Shown: positions 33,419 to 42,578 of the stretch, one piece after another | Position numbering within the stretch: position 1 is the first letter of the stretch | How the letters are laid out: each line of letters begins with the position of its first letter | DNA from: Bryobacteraceae bacterium | GTDB lineage: Bacteria > Acidobacteriota > Terriglobia > Bryobacterales > Bryobacteraceae | Assembly: GCA_025980665.1 (NCBI GenBank) | Contig: JAICXC010000019.1 | Span: forward strand, 1-53,120 | DNA length: 53,120 nucleotides | Reading direction: 5' to 3' | Translations under genes and position numbers: made by a program | Notes under the pieces: model-generated | What the model was told of the DNA's origin: nothing | Database searches by the model: none | What the model saw: the letters and a program-made list of their open reading frames with translations, nothing else

Positions 33419-34741
33419 CTACGTTAGGGTAAGCACATCGTGTTGGCCTTTTTCCACGTTCACGCGGGAAAGGACGGCCAGCCCGACAGCGAAAAAGACA
33501 ATCAGTGACAGAATGGCGATGCGGTAACTTCCGGTCCATTGCAGAGCCAGGCCGTAGAATGCGGGTCCCAACCAACTGGTCCCCTTGTCGCTGATTTCGT
33601 AGATGCTGAAATACTCGGCTTCCTTGCCTTTGGGCAAGAGCTGCGCGAACAGTGACCGGCTCAACGCCTGACTAGGTCCCATCACGATCGCCACTCCCGC
33701 CGTTACAAAGAAAAATTGAATGGCTGTATAAACGAAGGCATAGATATAGATCAGGAGCGCGCCCCAAATTACCAGCGTAGTGGCGATTGCGGGCTTGGCT
33801 CCGATCCGTGCAGCCAACTTACCGAAGCCGACGGCTCCGGGAATTCCGACGAACTGCGCCATCAAGATGGCAGTTGTCAATTGCGAGATCGGCATACCCA
33901 GGCCATCGCTGCCAAATTGGCCGGCCACCGCCAGAACCGTCTGGATAGCATCGTTATAAATCAGATACGCCACCAGGAACAACAATGTCTGCGGATAGTG
34001 CCGCGTGTCTCGCAGCGTGTGCGCCAGTTGACGGAAAGCAATCGCTATCCGGTTCTGCCCGGGGCTCGGGATCCGCGCGGGCCCGCGATTCCGCAGGGCG
34101 AGCAACACCGGGATCGTAAACAAAACGCACCAGACTCCTGCCGAGGCCAGGCTGATGCGGACGGCGAATGCTTCCGAGATGCCCAGCTTTTCGGCACGGA
34201 CGAGCAGCAGAAGATTCAGAGCGAGTAACACGCCGCCGCCTGCGTATCCCAGAGCCCACCCCCGTGAAGAAACTGCGTCGCGCTGTTCGGGGGGAGCGAT
34301 TTCCGGCAGGAACGAGTTGTATACGACGATGGACGCGCCGAAACTGATATTCGAAACGATCAGCAGCGCGGCGCCCAGCATGTAATTCGTGCCTTCGATG
34401 AAGAACATCGCGACCGTCGCGGCCGCACCGATGAACGCCGTCGACCCCAGCAATTCCTTTTTGCGGTGCCCATAATCCGCTATCGCGCCGACCACTGGAA
34501 GAAAGATCACCTGGCCCGCCACCGAAATACTGATCAGGTAGGGATACAGACTGCGCGCGTCCACGGGAATACCGAAGGGGTGAATGAATCCCTTGGCATC
34601 CGCGGCGGCCTTGGCGAGAGCTGTGAGATACGGCCCCAGAAACACCACCAGCACCGAAGTAAAGTACGGGGAGTTCGCCCAGTCGTAGAGATACCATCCA
34701 CGTTGTTCGCCGACGCTGTACTGGGGTGGCGAGGCGGTCAT
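33419..34741 (-). CDS. UMF1-type MFS transporter
   Basis: The protein has 440 residues and about twelve membrane helices. It begins with the UMF1/Atg22-like signature RGWYLYDWANSPYFTSVLVVF and includes PVVGAIADYGHRKK after helix 2, YNSFLPEIA, SSRGWALGYAGG and MGPSQALSRSLFAQL. Bacterial members are of unknown substrate; yeast Atg22 exports amino acids from the vacuole. It overlaps the upstream GT39 gene by ATGA and is last in the lhgO-transglutaminase-GT39-MFS unit. Confidence 0.9.
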   Translation of the reverse strand: MTASPPQYSVGEQRGWYLYDWANSPYFTSVLVVFLGPYLTALAKAAADAKGFIHPFGIPVDARSLYPYLISISVAGQVIFLPVVGAIADYGHRKKELLGSTAFIGAAATVAMFFIEGTNYMLGAALLIVSNISFGASIVVYNSFLPEIAPPEQRDAVSSRGWALGYAGGGVLLALNLLLLVRAEKLGISEAFAVRISLASAGVWCVLFTIPVLLALRNRGPARIPSPGQNRIAIAFRQLAHTLRDTRHYPQTLLFLVAYLIYNDAIQTVLAVAGQFGSDGLGMPISQLTTAILMAQFVGIPGAVGFGKLAARIGAKPAIATTLVIWGALLIYIYAFVYTAIQFFFVTAGVAIVMGPSQALSRSLFAQLLPKGKEAEYFSIYEISDKGTSWLGPAFYGLALQWTGSYRIAILSLIVFFAVGLAVLSRVNVEKGQHDVLTLT

Positions 34742-36357
34742 GGAATATAGAAAAGATCGATCGACTTACCGATCCGCTCCACCGGAGTATAGGACTTCAG
34801 CCACGCGAAGGAGCCGTCTTTGCTGTAATCGATATTCAGACGATGGAGACTCACGGCGACGTATCCCCGCACGGGTTGAGTGGGGGAGAGCGGCTCCCAA
34901 TGTGGAAGGTTGTACTTTTCGAGAAAAGCGGTTCCGAAATAGGCGATGGAAAACTCCTGGATGCCGCGCTCATGGAGTCGCAAGCTGAGGCGATGCAGAT
35001 CCTGGCCCCAATCGAGGTCCGACTCGCACAGGATGGTCTCAGGGTGCGACCCGGCGAATTCGTTGAAATGGGCCATGTAGTCCGGATGGGCGCGCCAGGA
35101 GTCGACCACTACCCACGCGACCAGGATCGCGGCCACCGCTGCGGCTGTGCGCGATTGCTGGAATAGCGCCGTCACCGCGTAGCCCCCGACGATCGCCAGC
35201 AACGGGTAAATGGGAAGAATGTGGCGCACTCCAAGATCGATGCGCGCGATCATGCACACCAGCAGGATCAAAATCGGGAAAACCGCGCTCAGTACTTGCT
35301 GCCATGCAGCCTTGCGCCAGCGGCGGAGGACGAACGTGCACCCGCAGATCGCCAGGAGCAGCAGTCCGATGGGACTCTTGACAGCAAGAACCACCGGGAA
35401 GAAATACCACCACCCGGATTGGCTCCATTGCCCTAGCAGGTACATGTCGATCCCGATAGAGTTGTGCCGAAAGAGATCGCGCAGGCCCAGCATGGCTTCG
35501 GTCAACGGCAGCGGGGTGGCCAGGACTGCGTTCCACACTCCTTGAAGAAGGGGTCGTGAACTAAGGATGCTGTCGATTCGAGGGTGGACTCTATAGACCG
35601 TACCGAGAGGAATCAACGTGAATCGGTAGGTGGCCCATGCAAGAAAGAGCACCACACACGCCGCGAGACCCGCCTGGGCTACTCGCCTACGAGCCGCCGT
35701 GCGAGGTGCGATGGCGAATCCCACCACATAGCACGCACCCAGAAACGGGATGTTCGAGTACTTGCACATCACGGCGAACGCTGTGGCGAATCCCCACCAG
35801 AGCCATCGCGCGGTATCCGGCTGCTCCAGCCAGCGGAGAAACCGATACAAAGCGAAAGCTGCTCCAGCCGCACAGGCGACGTCATTGGTCGCCAAACCGG
35901 CGTGCCCCAGAATCGGCGACGTACACGTCAACAGAAGTACGGCCCAGAATCCCGCAGCTTCGCCGAACCATCGGCGCGACCAAAGAAACGTCACCACACA
36001 GGCGAGCACAAAGAACGGAAGCGTTCCGATCCTGGCCAGCGCAAGGCTAAACCAATAATCGTCCTTCGAGTAGAGGATGACGTTGCCTTCCTCGAAGAGG
36101 ACCGATTCGCCCTGCACGGCGGGGTTCCACCGGCGCGGAGAGCGCAGTCCATGAAGATATGGCCCGAGCGCGCTTACGACCCCGGCCAAGGGCGGATGCC
36201 GGTATTGATTGGTGAACGTTCCCTGCTGCAGCCATTCCATGCCGTTGGCGATATGAAACGGCTCATCGTAGGTGACGTTGAAGACCGTGTAAGTTGACGC
36301 AATTCTAGCTACAGCGATCCCGATCAGAACGATCACTCCGATGATGTACTTGTTCAA
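34738..36357 (-). CDS. Family 39-type membrane glycosyltransferase
   Basis: The protein has 539 residues from TTG 36357, nine bases past the stop of the transglutaminase gene. It has a first helix, then NVTYDEPFHIANGMEWLQQGTFTNQYRHPPL, the Asp-Glu periplasmic loop of GT-C PMT-family enzymes. About eleven helices and a C-terminal periplasmic part (ESDLDWGQDLHRLSLRLHERGIQEFS) follow. The enzyme likely uses a lipid-linked sugar. No close resemblance to the GT39-like gene at 22062 beyond the fold. It is coupled to the MFS gene. Confidence 0.87.
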   Translation of the reverse strand: MNKYIIGVIVLIGIAVARIASTYTVFNVTYDEPFHIANGMEWLQQGTFTNQYRHPPLAGVVSALGPYLHGLRSPRRWNPAVQGESVLFEEGNVILYSKDDYWFSLALARIGTLPFFVLACVVTFLWSRRWFGEAAGFWAVLLLTCTSPILGHAGLATNDVACAAGAAFALYRFLRWLEQPDTARWLWWGFATAFAVMCKYSNIPFLGACYVVGFAIAPRTAARRRVAQAGLAACVVLFLAWATYRFTLIPLGTVYRVHPRIDSILSSRPLLQGVWNAVLATPLPLTEAMLGLRDLFRHNSIGIDMYLLGQWSQSGWWYFFPVVLAVKSPIGLLLLAICGCTFVLRRWRKAAWQQVLSAVFPILILLVCMIARIDLGVRHILPIYPLLAIVGGYAVTALFQQSRTAAAVAAILVAWVVVDSWRAHPDYMAHFNEFAGSHPETILCESDLDWGQDLHRLSLRLHERGIQEFSIAYFGTAFLEKYNLPHWEPLSPTQPVRGYVAVSLHRLNIDYSKDGSFAWLKSYTPVERIGKSIDLFYIP

Positions 36358-36366
36358 CGGATTTGT

Positions 36367-38481
36367 TTAATGTGACTCGAGCGTTTCGATCCGCCGCAGC
36401 AGGCGCACCATGCGGGGAGCGGCGTCGCGCCGGCCGCCGAAACGAAACTGATTGTAGGCCCCGGTCAAATCTTCCACCAGCATCGCGAGCTCGGAAGCCG
36501 GCAGGACGCGCGCGAACTCGACCGGCGTGAGCCACGGGGGTTTCTGCAGACCGCGGCGCTCTAGCACGCGCAGCATCCTTTCGTATAACAGGGTCGCGTC
36601 GGAGGCTTGTGCTTCTCCCCGCTGGGCCCGGCGGACCCGGAGATCGGCGCGCAGCTTGCGCAGGAGTGTGGGACCCAAGAGTATCGAGAGAGCGGCGAGC
36701 GCAAACAACGCCAGGATCTCGATCGCATACGCGCGGGCTGCCCGCACACTCATCTCCACATCCGCGGCGGCGTCGCCGAACCAGGGAAAACGAAAGTTGC
36801 GTCCGGACTCCTGCATCCGCGCGGCCAACGTGATCTGCCGCTCGAAATCGTAGCCCACTACCCAGTCCTGCCAAAACTGGTCGGCCGCGTCGAGGACGAG
36901 TCCGGCACGGCTCCATAAGCTTATGGAAGACGGTGAAGGATCGGGCGGCGTAGGATCGAAGGTCACCCAGCCACGTCGCGGCAGCCACGCCTCTACCCAG
37001 CTATGCGCGTCGGAGGCGCGCACCACCTGCCATCCGGTCATCGGATTGTACACGCCGCCCAGAAATCCGGTCACCACACGCGCGGGAATTCCCAACGTAC
37101 GCAGCATCACCGCCATGGCGGAGGCAAAATACTCGCAGTGCCCTTTCTTTCGTACGAACAAAAATGTTGCCAGCGGATCGGCTACCGGAGCAGGAAGCAG
37201 CTCCAGGGTATAGCCGTAATCATGCCGCAGGCGGCGTTCGAGGGCGCGAGCGCGCTCATCGGGAGTCGCCAGACCCGCGGTCATGTCGACCGCCAGCCGG
37301 CGGATCCGCTCGTCGATCGGCGGCAAGGCCAACGCTTCCAGGCGTGCGTCGGGCGAAAGCTGGGCGGAAGGTGAAGCTTCATCGGTTAGGAGACTCGAGA
37401 CGGCGTAGCGCAGTCCGGCGCCGTTGATCCGAGGGACGCTTAACGTCCCCGAGGACGACCGCGCCACTACCGGGACATCGATGATCATGCTCTCGGGCGT
37501 GCCCGCGACAAAGAGAACGTTGGAGGCGATATCGCTGAGGCGGACCTCGTATTCGATTCTGCGGCCTGGCTGAGGGGGTCCGTCGTGGAGCAGCACACGG
37601 CGATCTTCCGTGCGCAGACGCTCCTCGACCGCTGGAGGATTGAACCAGCGTTTCCCATCGAAATGGGTGAGCGCGGCGCCTCTCCATCGGACGGCGAGAA
37701 ATCCGTCGCCTTGGGAAAGGACGTGCATTACCGGTGTGCTGCTCTGTTTGATTTCGCCGATTTCACCCAACGTAACTTCGTTGGAGAATCCCGGCAAGTG
37801 ATAGCGTTCGGGAACGAATCGCTGAAATGCCGCTCGGGCCGTGCGGGGAAGCACGAAGAAAACGCCGCCGGTCAGCAGCAGAATGCCTCCGAACAATCCG
37901 AACGTGAGCAGCCCCAGACGCCGTGGAAACGCACGCAGCCCGGTGCGTGAAAGCGATCGTCTGGTTTCGCCCGATGAAACGAACAATCGCGTGGCGCGCA
38001 CCACTTCGCCGCTCGAAAGCGTGGCGATGGTGAACAACAGAAACACCGCTAAGAATGCAAAGAAGGCCAGGGAGACGGATAGCACCGCGGCCGCCAGTAG
38101 CGCCATCGCTGCGATCGCTTTGACGAAGGTGAAATCGCGCAGAGTTCTGGCCGTCAGGATTTTCACCGAGCCCAAAAAAAAGATCAGGTGGACCGCCGCC
38201 GGCAGGAATGCCTTGGAAATGTAGTAGTAGTCGATCGGGTAGAAACCGACGTAGAGCACTGTGAGGGCTGCGACGATTCGTCCGGGCACATCCAGGGTGA
38301 TAATGCCCGCGATCGTCAGCGCGCGCAGACAAAGAGCCGCCAGCGTAAGTATCGCCGTGGGCCAATCCAGATAGCCGGATCCCAGCACCGCAAAATATCC
38401 CGACGCGAGCATTCCCAGCAGGGAAAACTGAAAAAACTTCTCGACCACTTGCTGGGGCGCCCATGAGGCCGGCGTGGTCAT
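36367..38481 (-). CDS. TgpA-like membrane transglutaminase
   Basis: The protein has 704 residues from ATG 38481; the upstream in-frame part is Arg-rich shadow. About seven helices fill residues 15-215. A periplasmic region with the transglutaminase core follows: C449 (KKGHCEYFASAMAVMLRTLGIPARVVTGF), H493 (SDAHSWVEAW) and D509 (TFDPTPP). A membrane helix (about 595) and a cytoplasmic DUF4129-like tail (YERMLRVLERRGL...TPVEFARVL) complete the TgpA layout. TgpA of Pseudomonas is a periplasmic transglutaminase important for viability. Its MoxR/DUF58 partners are absent here. It is four bases after lhgO. Confidence 0.92.
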   Translation of the reverse strand: MTTPASWAPQQVVEKFFQFSLLGMLASGYFAVLGSGYLDWPTAILTLAALCLRALTIAGIITLDVPGRIVAALTVLYVGFYPIDYYYISKAFLPAAVHLIFFLGSVKILTARTLRDFTFVKAIAAMALLAAAVLSVSLAFFAFLAVFLLFTIATLSSGEVVRATRLFVSSGETRRSLSRTGLRAFPRRLGLLTFGLFGGILLLTGGVFFVLPRTARAAFQRFVPERYHLPGFSNEVTLGEIGEIKQSSTPVMHVLSQGDGFLAVRWRGAALTHFDGKRWFNPPAVEERLRTEDRRVLLHDGPPQPGRRIEYEVRLSDIASNVLFVAGTPESMIIDVPVVARSSSGTLSVPRINGAGLRYAVSSLLTDEASPSAQLSPDARLEALALPPIDERIRRLAVDMTAGLATPDERARALERRLRHDYGYTLELLPAPVADPLATFLFVRKKGHCEYFASAMAVMLRTLGIPARVVTGFLGGVYNPMTGWQVVRASDAHSWVEAWLPRRGWVTFDPTPPDPSPSSISLWSRAGLVLDAADQFWQDWVVGYDFERQITLAARMQESGRNFRFPWFGDAAADVEMSVRAARAYAIEILALFALAALSILLGPTLLRKLRADLRVRRAQRGEAQASDATLLYERMLRVLERRGLQKPPWLTPVEFARVLPASELAMLVEDLTGAYNQFRFGGRRDAAPRMVRLLRRIETLESH

Positions 38482-38485
38482 GTTC

Positions 38486-39685
38486 CTATTGTATAGACGC
38501 CACCATCTCCGCAATCTCCTCACCAATCGCAAGGGACGATGTCGCCCCGGGACTGGGCGCATTTACGACGTGGAGTTGGCGCTCGCCTTGCACAAAGTGG
38601 AAATCGTCCACCAGCGAGCCCTCGGGAGACATAGCCTGCGCGCGCACACCGGATCCCCCGGGAATCAGGTCATCGGGCTGGATCTCCGGAACCAGATGCT
38701 GGAGCGATCGGCAAAACAGTTCCCGGCTGAAGCTGCGGTGGATCTCATTCCAGCAGGTACGGCCGTATTTCCCGAGGAATCGCCAGAGTCCGGGAAACGC
38801 GAGCGCGTCGACCAGATCGGCGATATTAATGTCGTGCTTGGTGTAACCTTCGCGTGCGAACGCCAGCACCGCATTCGGTCCGGCTTCGATGCCGCCGCGG
38901 ATTCTGCGAGTGAAATGGACGCCGAGAAAAGGAAAGCGAGGGTCGGCGACCGGATAAATCAGGTTGCGCACTAGAAATTGCCGCTCCGGACGGATCAGAT
39001 AGTACTCGCCTCGAAAGGGAACGATGCGAACCGCGCGCTTCTGTCCCGCGAGCTCGGCCACGCGATCCGAGTACAGTCCGGCGCACGTTACCAGAAAATC
39101 GCAGGAGGTTTCGCCCGCAGTGTGGATCGCGCGCCATCCATCCTGCTCACGATTAAGAGCGGTCACACGCGCGCCGGTCACGATTTCCCCGCCCTGTTGC
39201 CGGATCAGCCCAGCCAACGCCTCACATACGGCCGGATAGTCTACGATGCCTTCCTGCGGGACGTGAATCGCCTGGACGCCGCCTGCATGCGGCTCGAGCT
39301 CGCGCAGCTCATCGCGATTGAGTATGCGCAAACCCGCCAAGCCGTTCTGACATCCACGGTCGAACAGTTCGTGCAGGCGGGGCGCTTCGTCTGGAGTCGC
39401 GGCGACCACCACCTTGCCGCACACCTCGTGCGGGATCCCGTGCGTCTGGCAGAATTCGACCATCTGACGGATGCCGTGTACGGCCAGACGAGCGCGCCGC
39501 GATCCCGGTTTGTAATACAGGCCGCAATGCAGCACGCCGCTGTTGTGACTGCTCTGATGTAGCGCCAGCGCGCGCTCCTTTTCGAGGACGATGACGCGCG
39601 ACCCGGGAATCCGCTGCTGCACACGGAACGCCGTGGCCAGCCCCACGATTCCGCCTCCCACGACCACGACGCGCATAGGAATCAT
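38486..39685 (-). CDS. lhgO: L-2-hydroxyglutarate oxidase
   Basis: The protein has 399 residues from ATG 39685; ATG 39676 is possible and begins nearer the Rossmann strand. VVVVGGGIVGLATAF binds FAD and LEKERALALHQSSHNSGVLHCGLYYKPGS is the typical region of LhgO/L2HGDH, with the glycine-rich end PSPGATSSLAIG. It oxidises L-2-hydroxyglutarate to 2-oxoglutarate and passes electrons to the quinone pool at the membrane. It is first in its unit. A TACAAT inside its last codons could be an extra promoter for the next gene. Confidence 0.93.
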   Translation of the reverse strand: MIPMRVVVVGGGIVGLATAFRVQQRIPGSRVIVLEKERALALHQSSHNSGVLHCGLYYKPGSRRARLAVHGIRQMVEFCQTHGIPHEVCGKVVVAATPDEAPRLHELFDRGCQNGLAGLRILNRDELRELEPHAGGVQAIHVPQEGIVDYPAVCEALAGLIRQQGGEIVTGARVTALNREQDGWRAIHTAGETSCDFLVTCAGLYSDRVAELAGQKRAVRIVPFRGEYYLIRPERQFLVRNLIYPVADPRFPFLGVHFTRRIRGGIEAGPNAVLAFAREGYTKHDINIADLVDALAFPGLWRFLGKYGRTCWNEIHRSFSRELFCRSLQHLVPEIQPDDLIPGGSGVRAQAMSPEGSLVDDFHFVQGERQLHVVNAPSPGATSSLAIGEEIAEMVASIQ

Positions 39686-39702
39686 TCTCGCTTACGCGGC
39701 GT

Positions 39703-39708
39703 TACACT
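39703..39708 (+). promoter_or_regulatory. Putative -10 box (TACACT) of the pseudokinase-nuclease/hpt operon
   Basis: TACACT ends eleven bases before ATG 39720. In the same short gap the minus-strand lhgO must also start. The spacing predicts a leader of at most a few bases. Confidence 0.35.
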
Positions 39709-39719
39709 AGTTGCTTCTG

Positions 39720-40664
39720 ATGGCGATCCTGACGATCTCGGGCGCTCCGGCCTCGCGCTTCGAGGAGGTCGCGCACGAAGCTGCCCAGCGCATTGGATTT
39801 GAGTTCGTCAGCGAATCGCGCCTTTCCCACTGGATGGCGGAGGAGTTTGGCGAGATGCCAGTTCCGGACCGCGCTTGGCGGCCCGCGGCGGTTTCCATCC
39901 TGGCCCGCCTGGCGGTGGATCATCACCTGGCGATCTGCTTATGGGGAGCGGAGTCGCTTTTTCCGTCGTCGTTATTCACGTTGCGCGCCTGCGTCATAGC
40001 GCCGGAAACCCGACGCGTCGGGAACGTCATGCTCGACCAACGGTTGGAACGGCCCGACGCCAAGACAGCGCTCGCCCGAATGGATCGCGAGGCGAAGCAT
40101 TTGCATAAAGTGCGGCTAGGACGCACGCGGCCGCAGCCCGATTCCTTCGACATGATGCTGAACAGCGAGCACATGGACGCATCGCAGATGGCGGAGATCG
40201 TGCAGGGGGCTGCGGAGGCGCGAAGGCTGCGCGAGCAGGGCCTGCTGGCCGCCGACGCCGAAGCGCAGATCCAGTTCGAGGCTCGCCTGAAGCTGGCCCG
40301 GCACGGAATCATGCCGGCAGGCCGCGCGCGTCTGAAACGCGCCGCGTTCAATCATCCCAGTGAGGAAGTTTTCGCCAATCTACTTGACTTTTACCGCATC
40401 CCTTGGGAATACGAACCGCGCAGTTTCCCGTTACAGTGGGATAAGGACGGCCGCGTAACCGAGGCCTTCACGCCCGATTTCTACCTCCCCGAATTCGACC
40501 TGTATGTGGAAATCACCACCATGAAGCAGGCGCTCGTAACGCGCAAGAATCGCAAGATCAAAATGCTTCGCGCGGTGTACCCGCACATCAACATCCAGGT
40601 GTTCTATCAGAAGGATTATCAGGACCTGGTATTCAAGCACGGCTTGAAAGAGGCGGTACATTGA
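39720..40664 (+). CDS. Cytidylate-kinase-like domain lacking the P-loop fused to a PD-(D/E)XK-type nuclease domain
   Basis: The protein has 314 residues from ATG 39720; TTG 39711 and CTG 39717 in frame are alternatives. Residues 1-165 follow the cytidylate-kinase-like family: ILTISGAPASRFEEVAHEAA, RIGFEFVSESRL, LAICLWGAESLF, ACVIAPETRRVGNVM and DSFDMMLNSEHMDASQMAEIV. The expected P-loop reads SGAPASRFEE, with no GK[ST], so ATP binding is doubtful. Residues 213-310 have a nuclease-like order: HPSEE, EYEPRSFPL, FTPDFYLPEFDLYVEITTMKQ, with D253 and E264 as likely metal ligands, then RKNRKIKMLRAVYP and VFYQKDYQDL. The usual ExK lysine is Thr here; K269 lies three residues on. The TGA overlaps hpt (TTGA). 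The biochemical role is unknown. Confidence 0.82.
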   Translation: MAILTISGAPASRFEEVAHEAAQRIGFEFVSESRLSHWMAEEFGEMPVPDRAWRPAAVSILARLAVDHHLAICLWGAESLFPSSLFTLRACVIAPETRRVGNVMLDQRLERPDAKTALARMDREAKHLHKVRLGRTRPQPDSFDMMLNSEHMDASQMAEIVQGAAEARRLREQGLLAADAEAQIQFEARLKLARHGIMPAGRARLKRAAFNHPSEEVFANLLDFYRIPWEYEPRSFPLQWDKDGRVTEAFTPDFYLPEFDLYVEITTMKQALVTRKNRKIKMLRAVYPHINIQVFYQKDYQDLVFKHGLKEAVH

Positions 40665-41194
40665 CGGCCCCGCCTGGTATCGAACGCGTTTTGTTTACGG
40701 AAGAACAGGTGGAGCAACGTGTCCGCGAAGTTGCGGCGGAAATCAGCGCCAAGTTTGAGGGTCGGGATCTGAAATTGATCGCGGTGCTGAAGGGCGCGGT
40801 ATTCTTTCTGACGGCCCTTGCACGCGCAATTGAGATTCCTCTCGAGATTGACTTCCTGGCGATTTCCAGCTTCGGTAGCGCTGGACCCGGCATGGTGCGG
40901 ATCGCCAAGGATCTGGATCATCCGATTCAGGACCAAGACATCCTGCTGGTGGAAGACATCGTGGACACCGGGTTCACCACACGTTACCTGCTCCAGACAT
41001 TGGCCGGGCGGGAGCCGCGCTCCCTCGGAATCTGTACACTTCTCGACCGGACCGCGCGCAGAATCGTGCAGGTGCCGGTGGATTATCGTTGTTTTGAGAT
41101 TCCCGACCGCTTCGTCGTGGGCTGTGGCCTGGATTTCAAGCAGCGTTATCGCAATCTGGGTTACATCGCTGTGATGGATCCAGACAAGATCTAG
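40661..41194 (+). CDS. hpt: Hypoxanthine phosphoribosyltransferase
   Basis: The protein has 177 residues from TTG 40661, which overlaps the preceding TGA (TTGA). The type I PRTase motif is [11 protein letters not shown] (97-107), which binds [19 protein letters not shown] and the flexible loop [14 protein letters not shown] (about 72-85) match, as does [12 protein letters not shown] near the end. It salvages hypoxanthine (and guanine) to nucleotides. It is translationally coupled to the pseudokinase-nuclease protein and ends in a CTAG shared with the P450 stop on the other strand. Confidence 0.96.
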   Translation: MTAPPGIERVLFTEEQVEQRVREVAAEISAKFEGRDLKLIAVLKGAVFFLTALARAIEIPLEIDFLAISSFGSAGPGMVRIAKDLDHPIQDQDILLVEDIVDTGFTTRYLLQTLAGREPRSLGICTLLDRTARRIVQVPVDYRCFEIPDRFVVGCGLDFKQRYRNLGYIAVMDPDKI

Positions 41195-42534
41195 CGCAGT
41201 TCCGCGATCATTCGCATGCCGTGCTTCGGCCGCAAGGTAATCCGTGCATGCGTTTCCACGCGATGCCCGGGTTCCAGCCGCAAACGCCAACGTTGTCCAA
41301 TCGCGGCTAGAAGGAGCGTTCCCTCCATCCACGCGAAGCGCTCTCCGATGCAGACTCGTGCGCCGCCGCCAAACGGGAAATAGGCGAACTTGGGCCGCGA
41401 GGGATCTTCCACCGGCCACCGCTCTGGCCGGAACGTAAGCGGATCGGAGAACCAGCGCGCATCACGATGCACTACATACGGGCTCATCAAAACGACTGAA
41501 CGTTCAGGGATGACGAAGTCGCCGATTGGGTAGTCTTCAAGCGCGCGACGTCCGATTCCCCACGCCGGAGGATACAGCCGCAGTGCTTCGGCGAACACGC
41601 TTTCGGTGTAGCGCAATTGCGGCAGATCTTCGAACGAAGGAAGACGTCCCTCAAGAACACGATCGAGTTCGGCATGGAACGCCGCTTCCGCCTGGGGATT
41701 CTGCGACAGTAGATACCACGTCCAGGTGAGTGCGTCGGCGGTGGTTTCGTGACCTGCAAGGAACAGCGTCAGAGCTTCATCTCGGACCTGTTCATCGGTC
41801 ATGCCGCCGGACCCTTCCTCGTCTTGTGCCAGCAGAAGCATGGACAACAAGTCTCCGGCGTCGTTCCCGCTCGCGCGGCGCTCGGCGATCAGGCGATAGA
41901 TGGTCGCATCCAGACGCTGGCGCGCCCGTTTGAACCGGCGGACCGCGGGCAGAGGCAGCTTTTCCAGCAACTCCGAGAATGGCATGAGGATGATTTCGAA
42001 CAGCGAGAACACCTCGGTGAGAGCCACGCCGATCTCATCCGCCTCGGAATCGACTTCGGTACTGAACAGCGTCTTCGCCACGATGGCGAGCGTCAGCCGC
42101 ATCATCTCTTGGAGGACATCGAAAGGCTGGCCGGACTGCCATTGATCGCGAACCAGCGCAGCACGATCCACCATCACGGCGCCATAGCCTGCCAGGCGGT
42201 CGCGATGAAACGCCGGCTGGACCAGGCGGCGCTGCCGCCGATGATGCTGCCCTTCACTGGTGAGGAGTCCGTCGCCCAGCAGCACCCGCGCGCGTTCCAG
42301 CATGCGGCTCTTCTTGAACTTGTTCTGATGAGTGACCAGGACATGGCGAATCGCATCGGGATGACTGATGCAATAGATGTGCTGGCGGCCCAAAGGAATG
42401 TAAACCACATCGCCGTACTGGCGGGCCATCTTTTCGAGGAACCCGGCCGGGTCTTTACGAAACTCGGGAAGCATGCCGACCAGGAGGTGGCCTTTCGGAC
42501 CAGGGACCTTCAACACAGCCGCGGCAGGAACCAT
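41191..42534 (-). CDS. Cytochrome P450
   Basis: The protein has 447 residues. The oxygen-binding helix has [15 protein letters not shown], the ExxR is EALRLYPP, and the heme loop is [14 protein letters not shown] with ligand C395. It begins [15 protein letters not shown], with no membrane anchor, so it is soluble. It needs separate redox partners; none are adjacent. The substrate cannot be read from sequence. Its ATG is eight bases after TATAAT with no ribosome site. Its TAG shares the CTAG palindrome with hpt. Confidence 0.96.
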   Translation of the reverse strand: MVPAAAVLKVPGPKGHLLVGMLPEFRKDPAGFLEKMARQYGDVVYIPLGRQHIYCISHPDAIRHVLVTHQNKFKKSRMLERARVLLGDGLLTSEGQHHRRQRRLVQPAFHRDRLAGYGAVMVDRAALVRDQWQSGQPFDVLQEMMRLTLAIVAKTLFSTEVDSEADEIGVALTEVFSLFEIILMPFSELLEKLPLPAVRRFKRARQRLDATIYRLIAERRASGNDAGDLLSMLLLAQDEEGSGGMTDEQVRDEALTLFLAGHETTADALTWTWYLLSQNPQAEAAFHAELDRVLEGRLPSFEDLPQLRYTESVFAEALRLYPPAWGIGRRALEDYPIGDFVIPERSVVLMSPYVVHRDARWFSDPLTFRPERWPVEDPSRPKFAYFPFGGGARVCIGERFAWMEGTLLLAAIGQRWRLRLEPGHRVETHARITLRPKHGMRMIAELR

Positions 42535-42542
42535 CGGCCACG

Positions 42543-42548
42543 ATTATA
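42543..42548 (-). promoter_or_regulatory. Putative -10 box (TATAAT) of the P450 gene
   Basis: On the minus strand a perfect TATAAT ends eight bases before the P450 ATG at 42534. No Shine-Dalgarno fits between them. It is the clearest leaderless-type arrangement in the window together with 7315-7320. Confidence 0.55.
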
Positions 42549-42578
42549 GCGGGCCGCACCGCTGCGGCTGTCAGCTCG

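Noticed and set aside
41749..42549. Open frame of 266 residues on the plus strand
   Set aside because: It lies opposite the P450 gene, whose motifs are complete.
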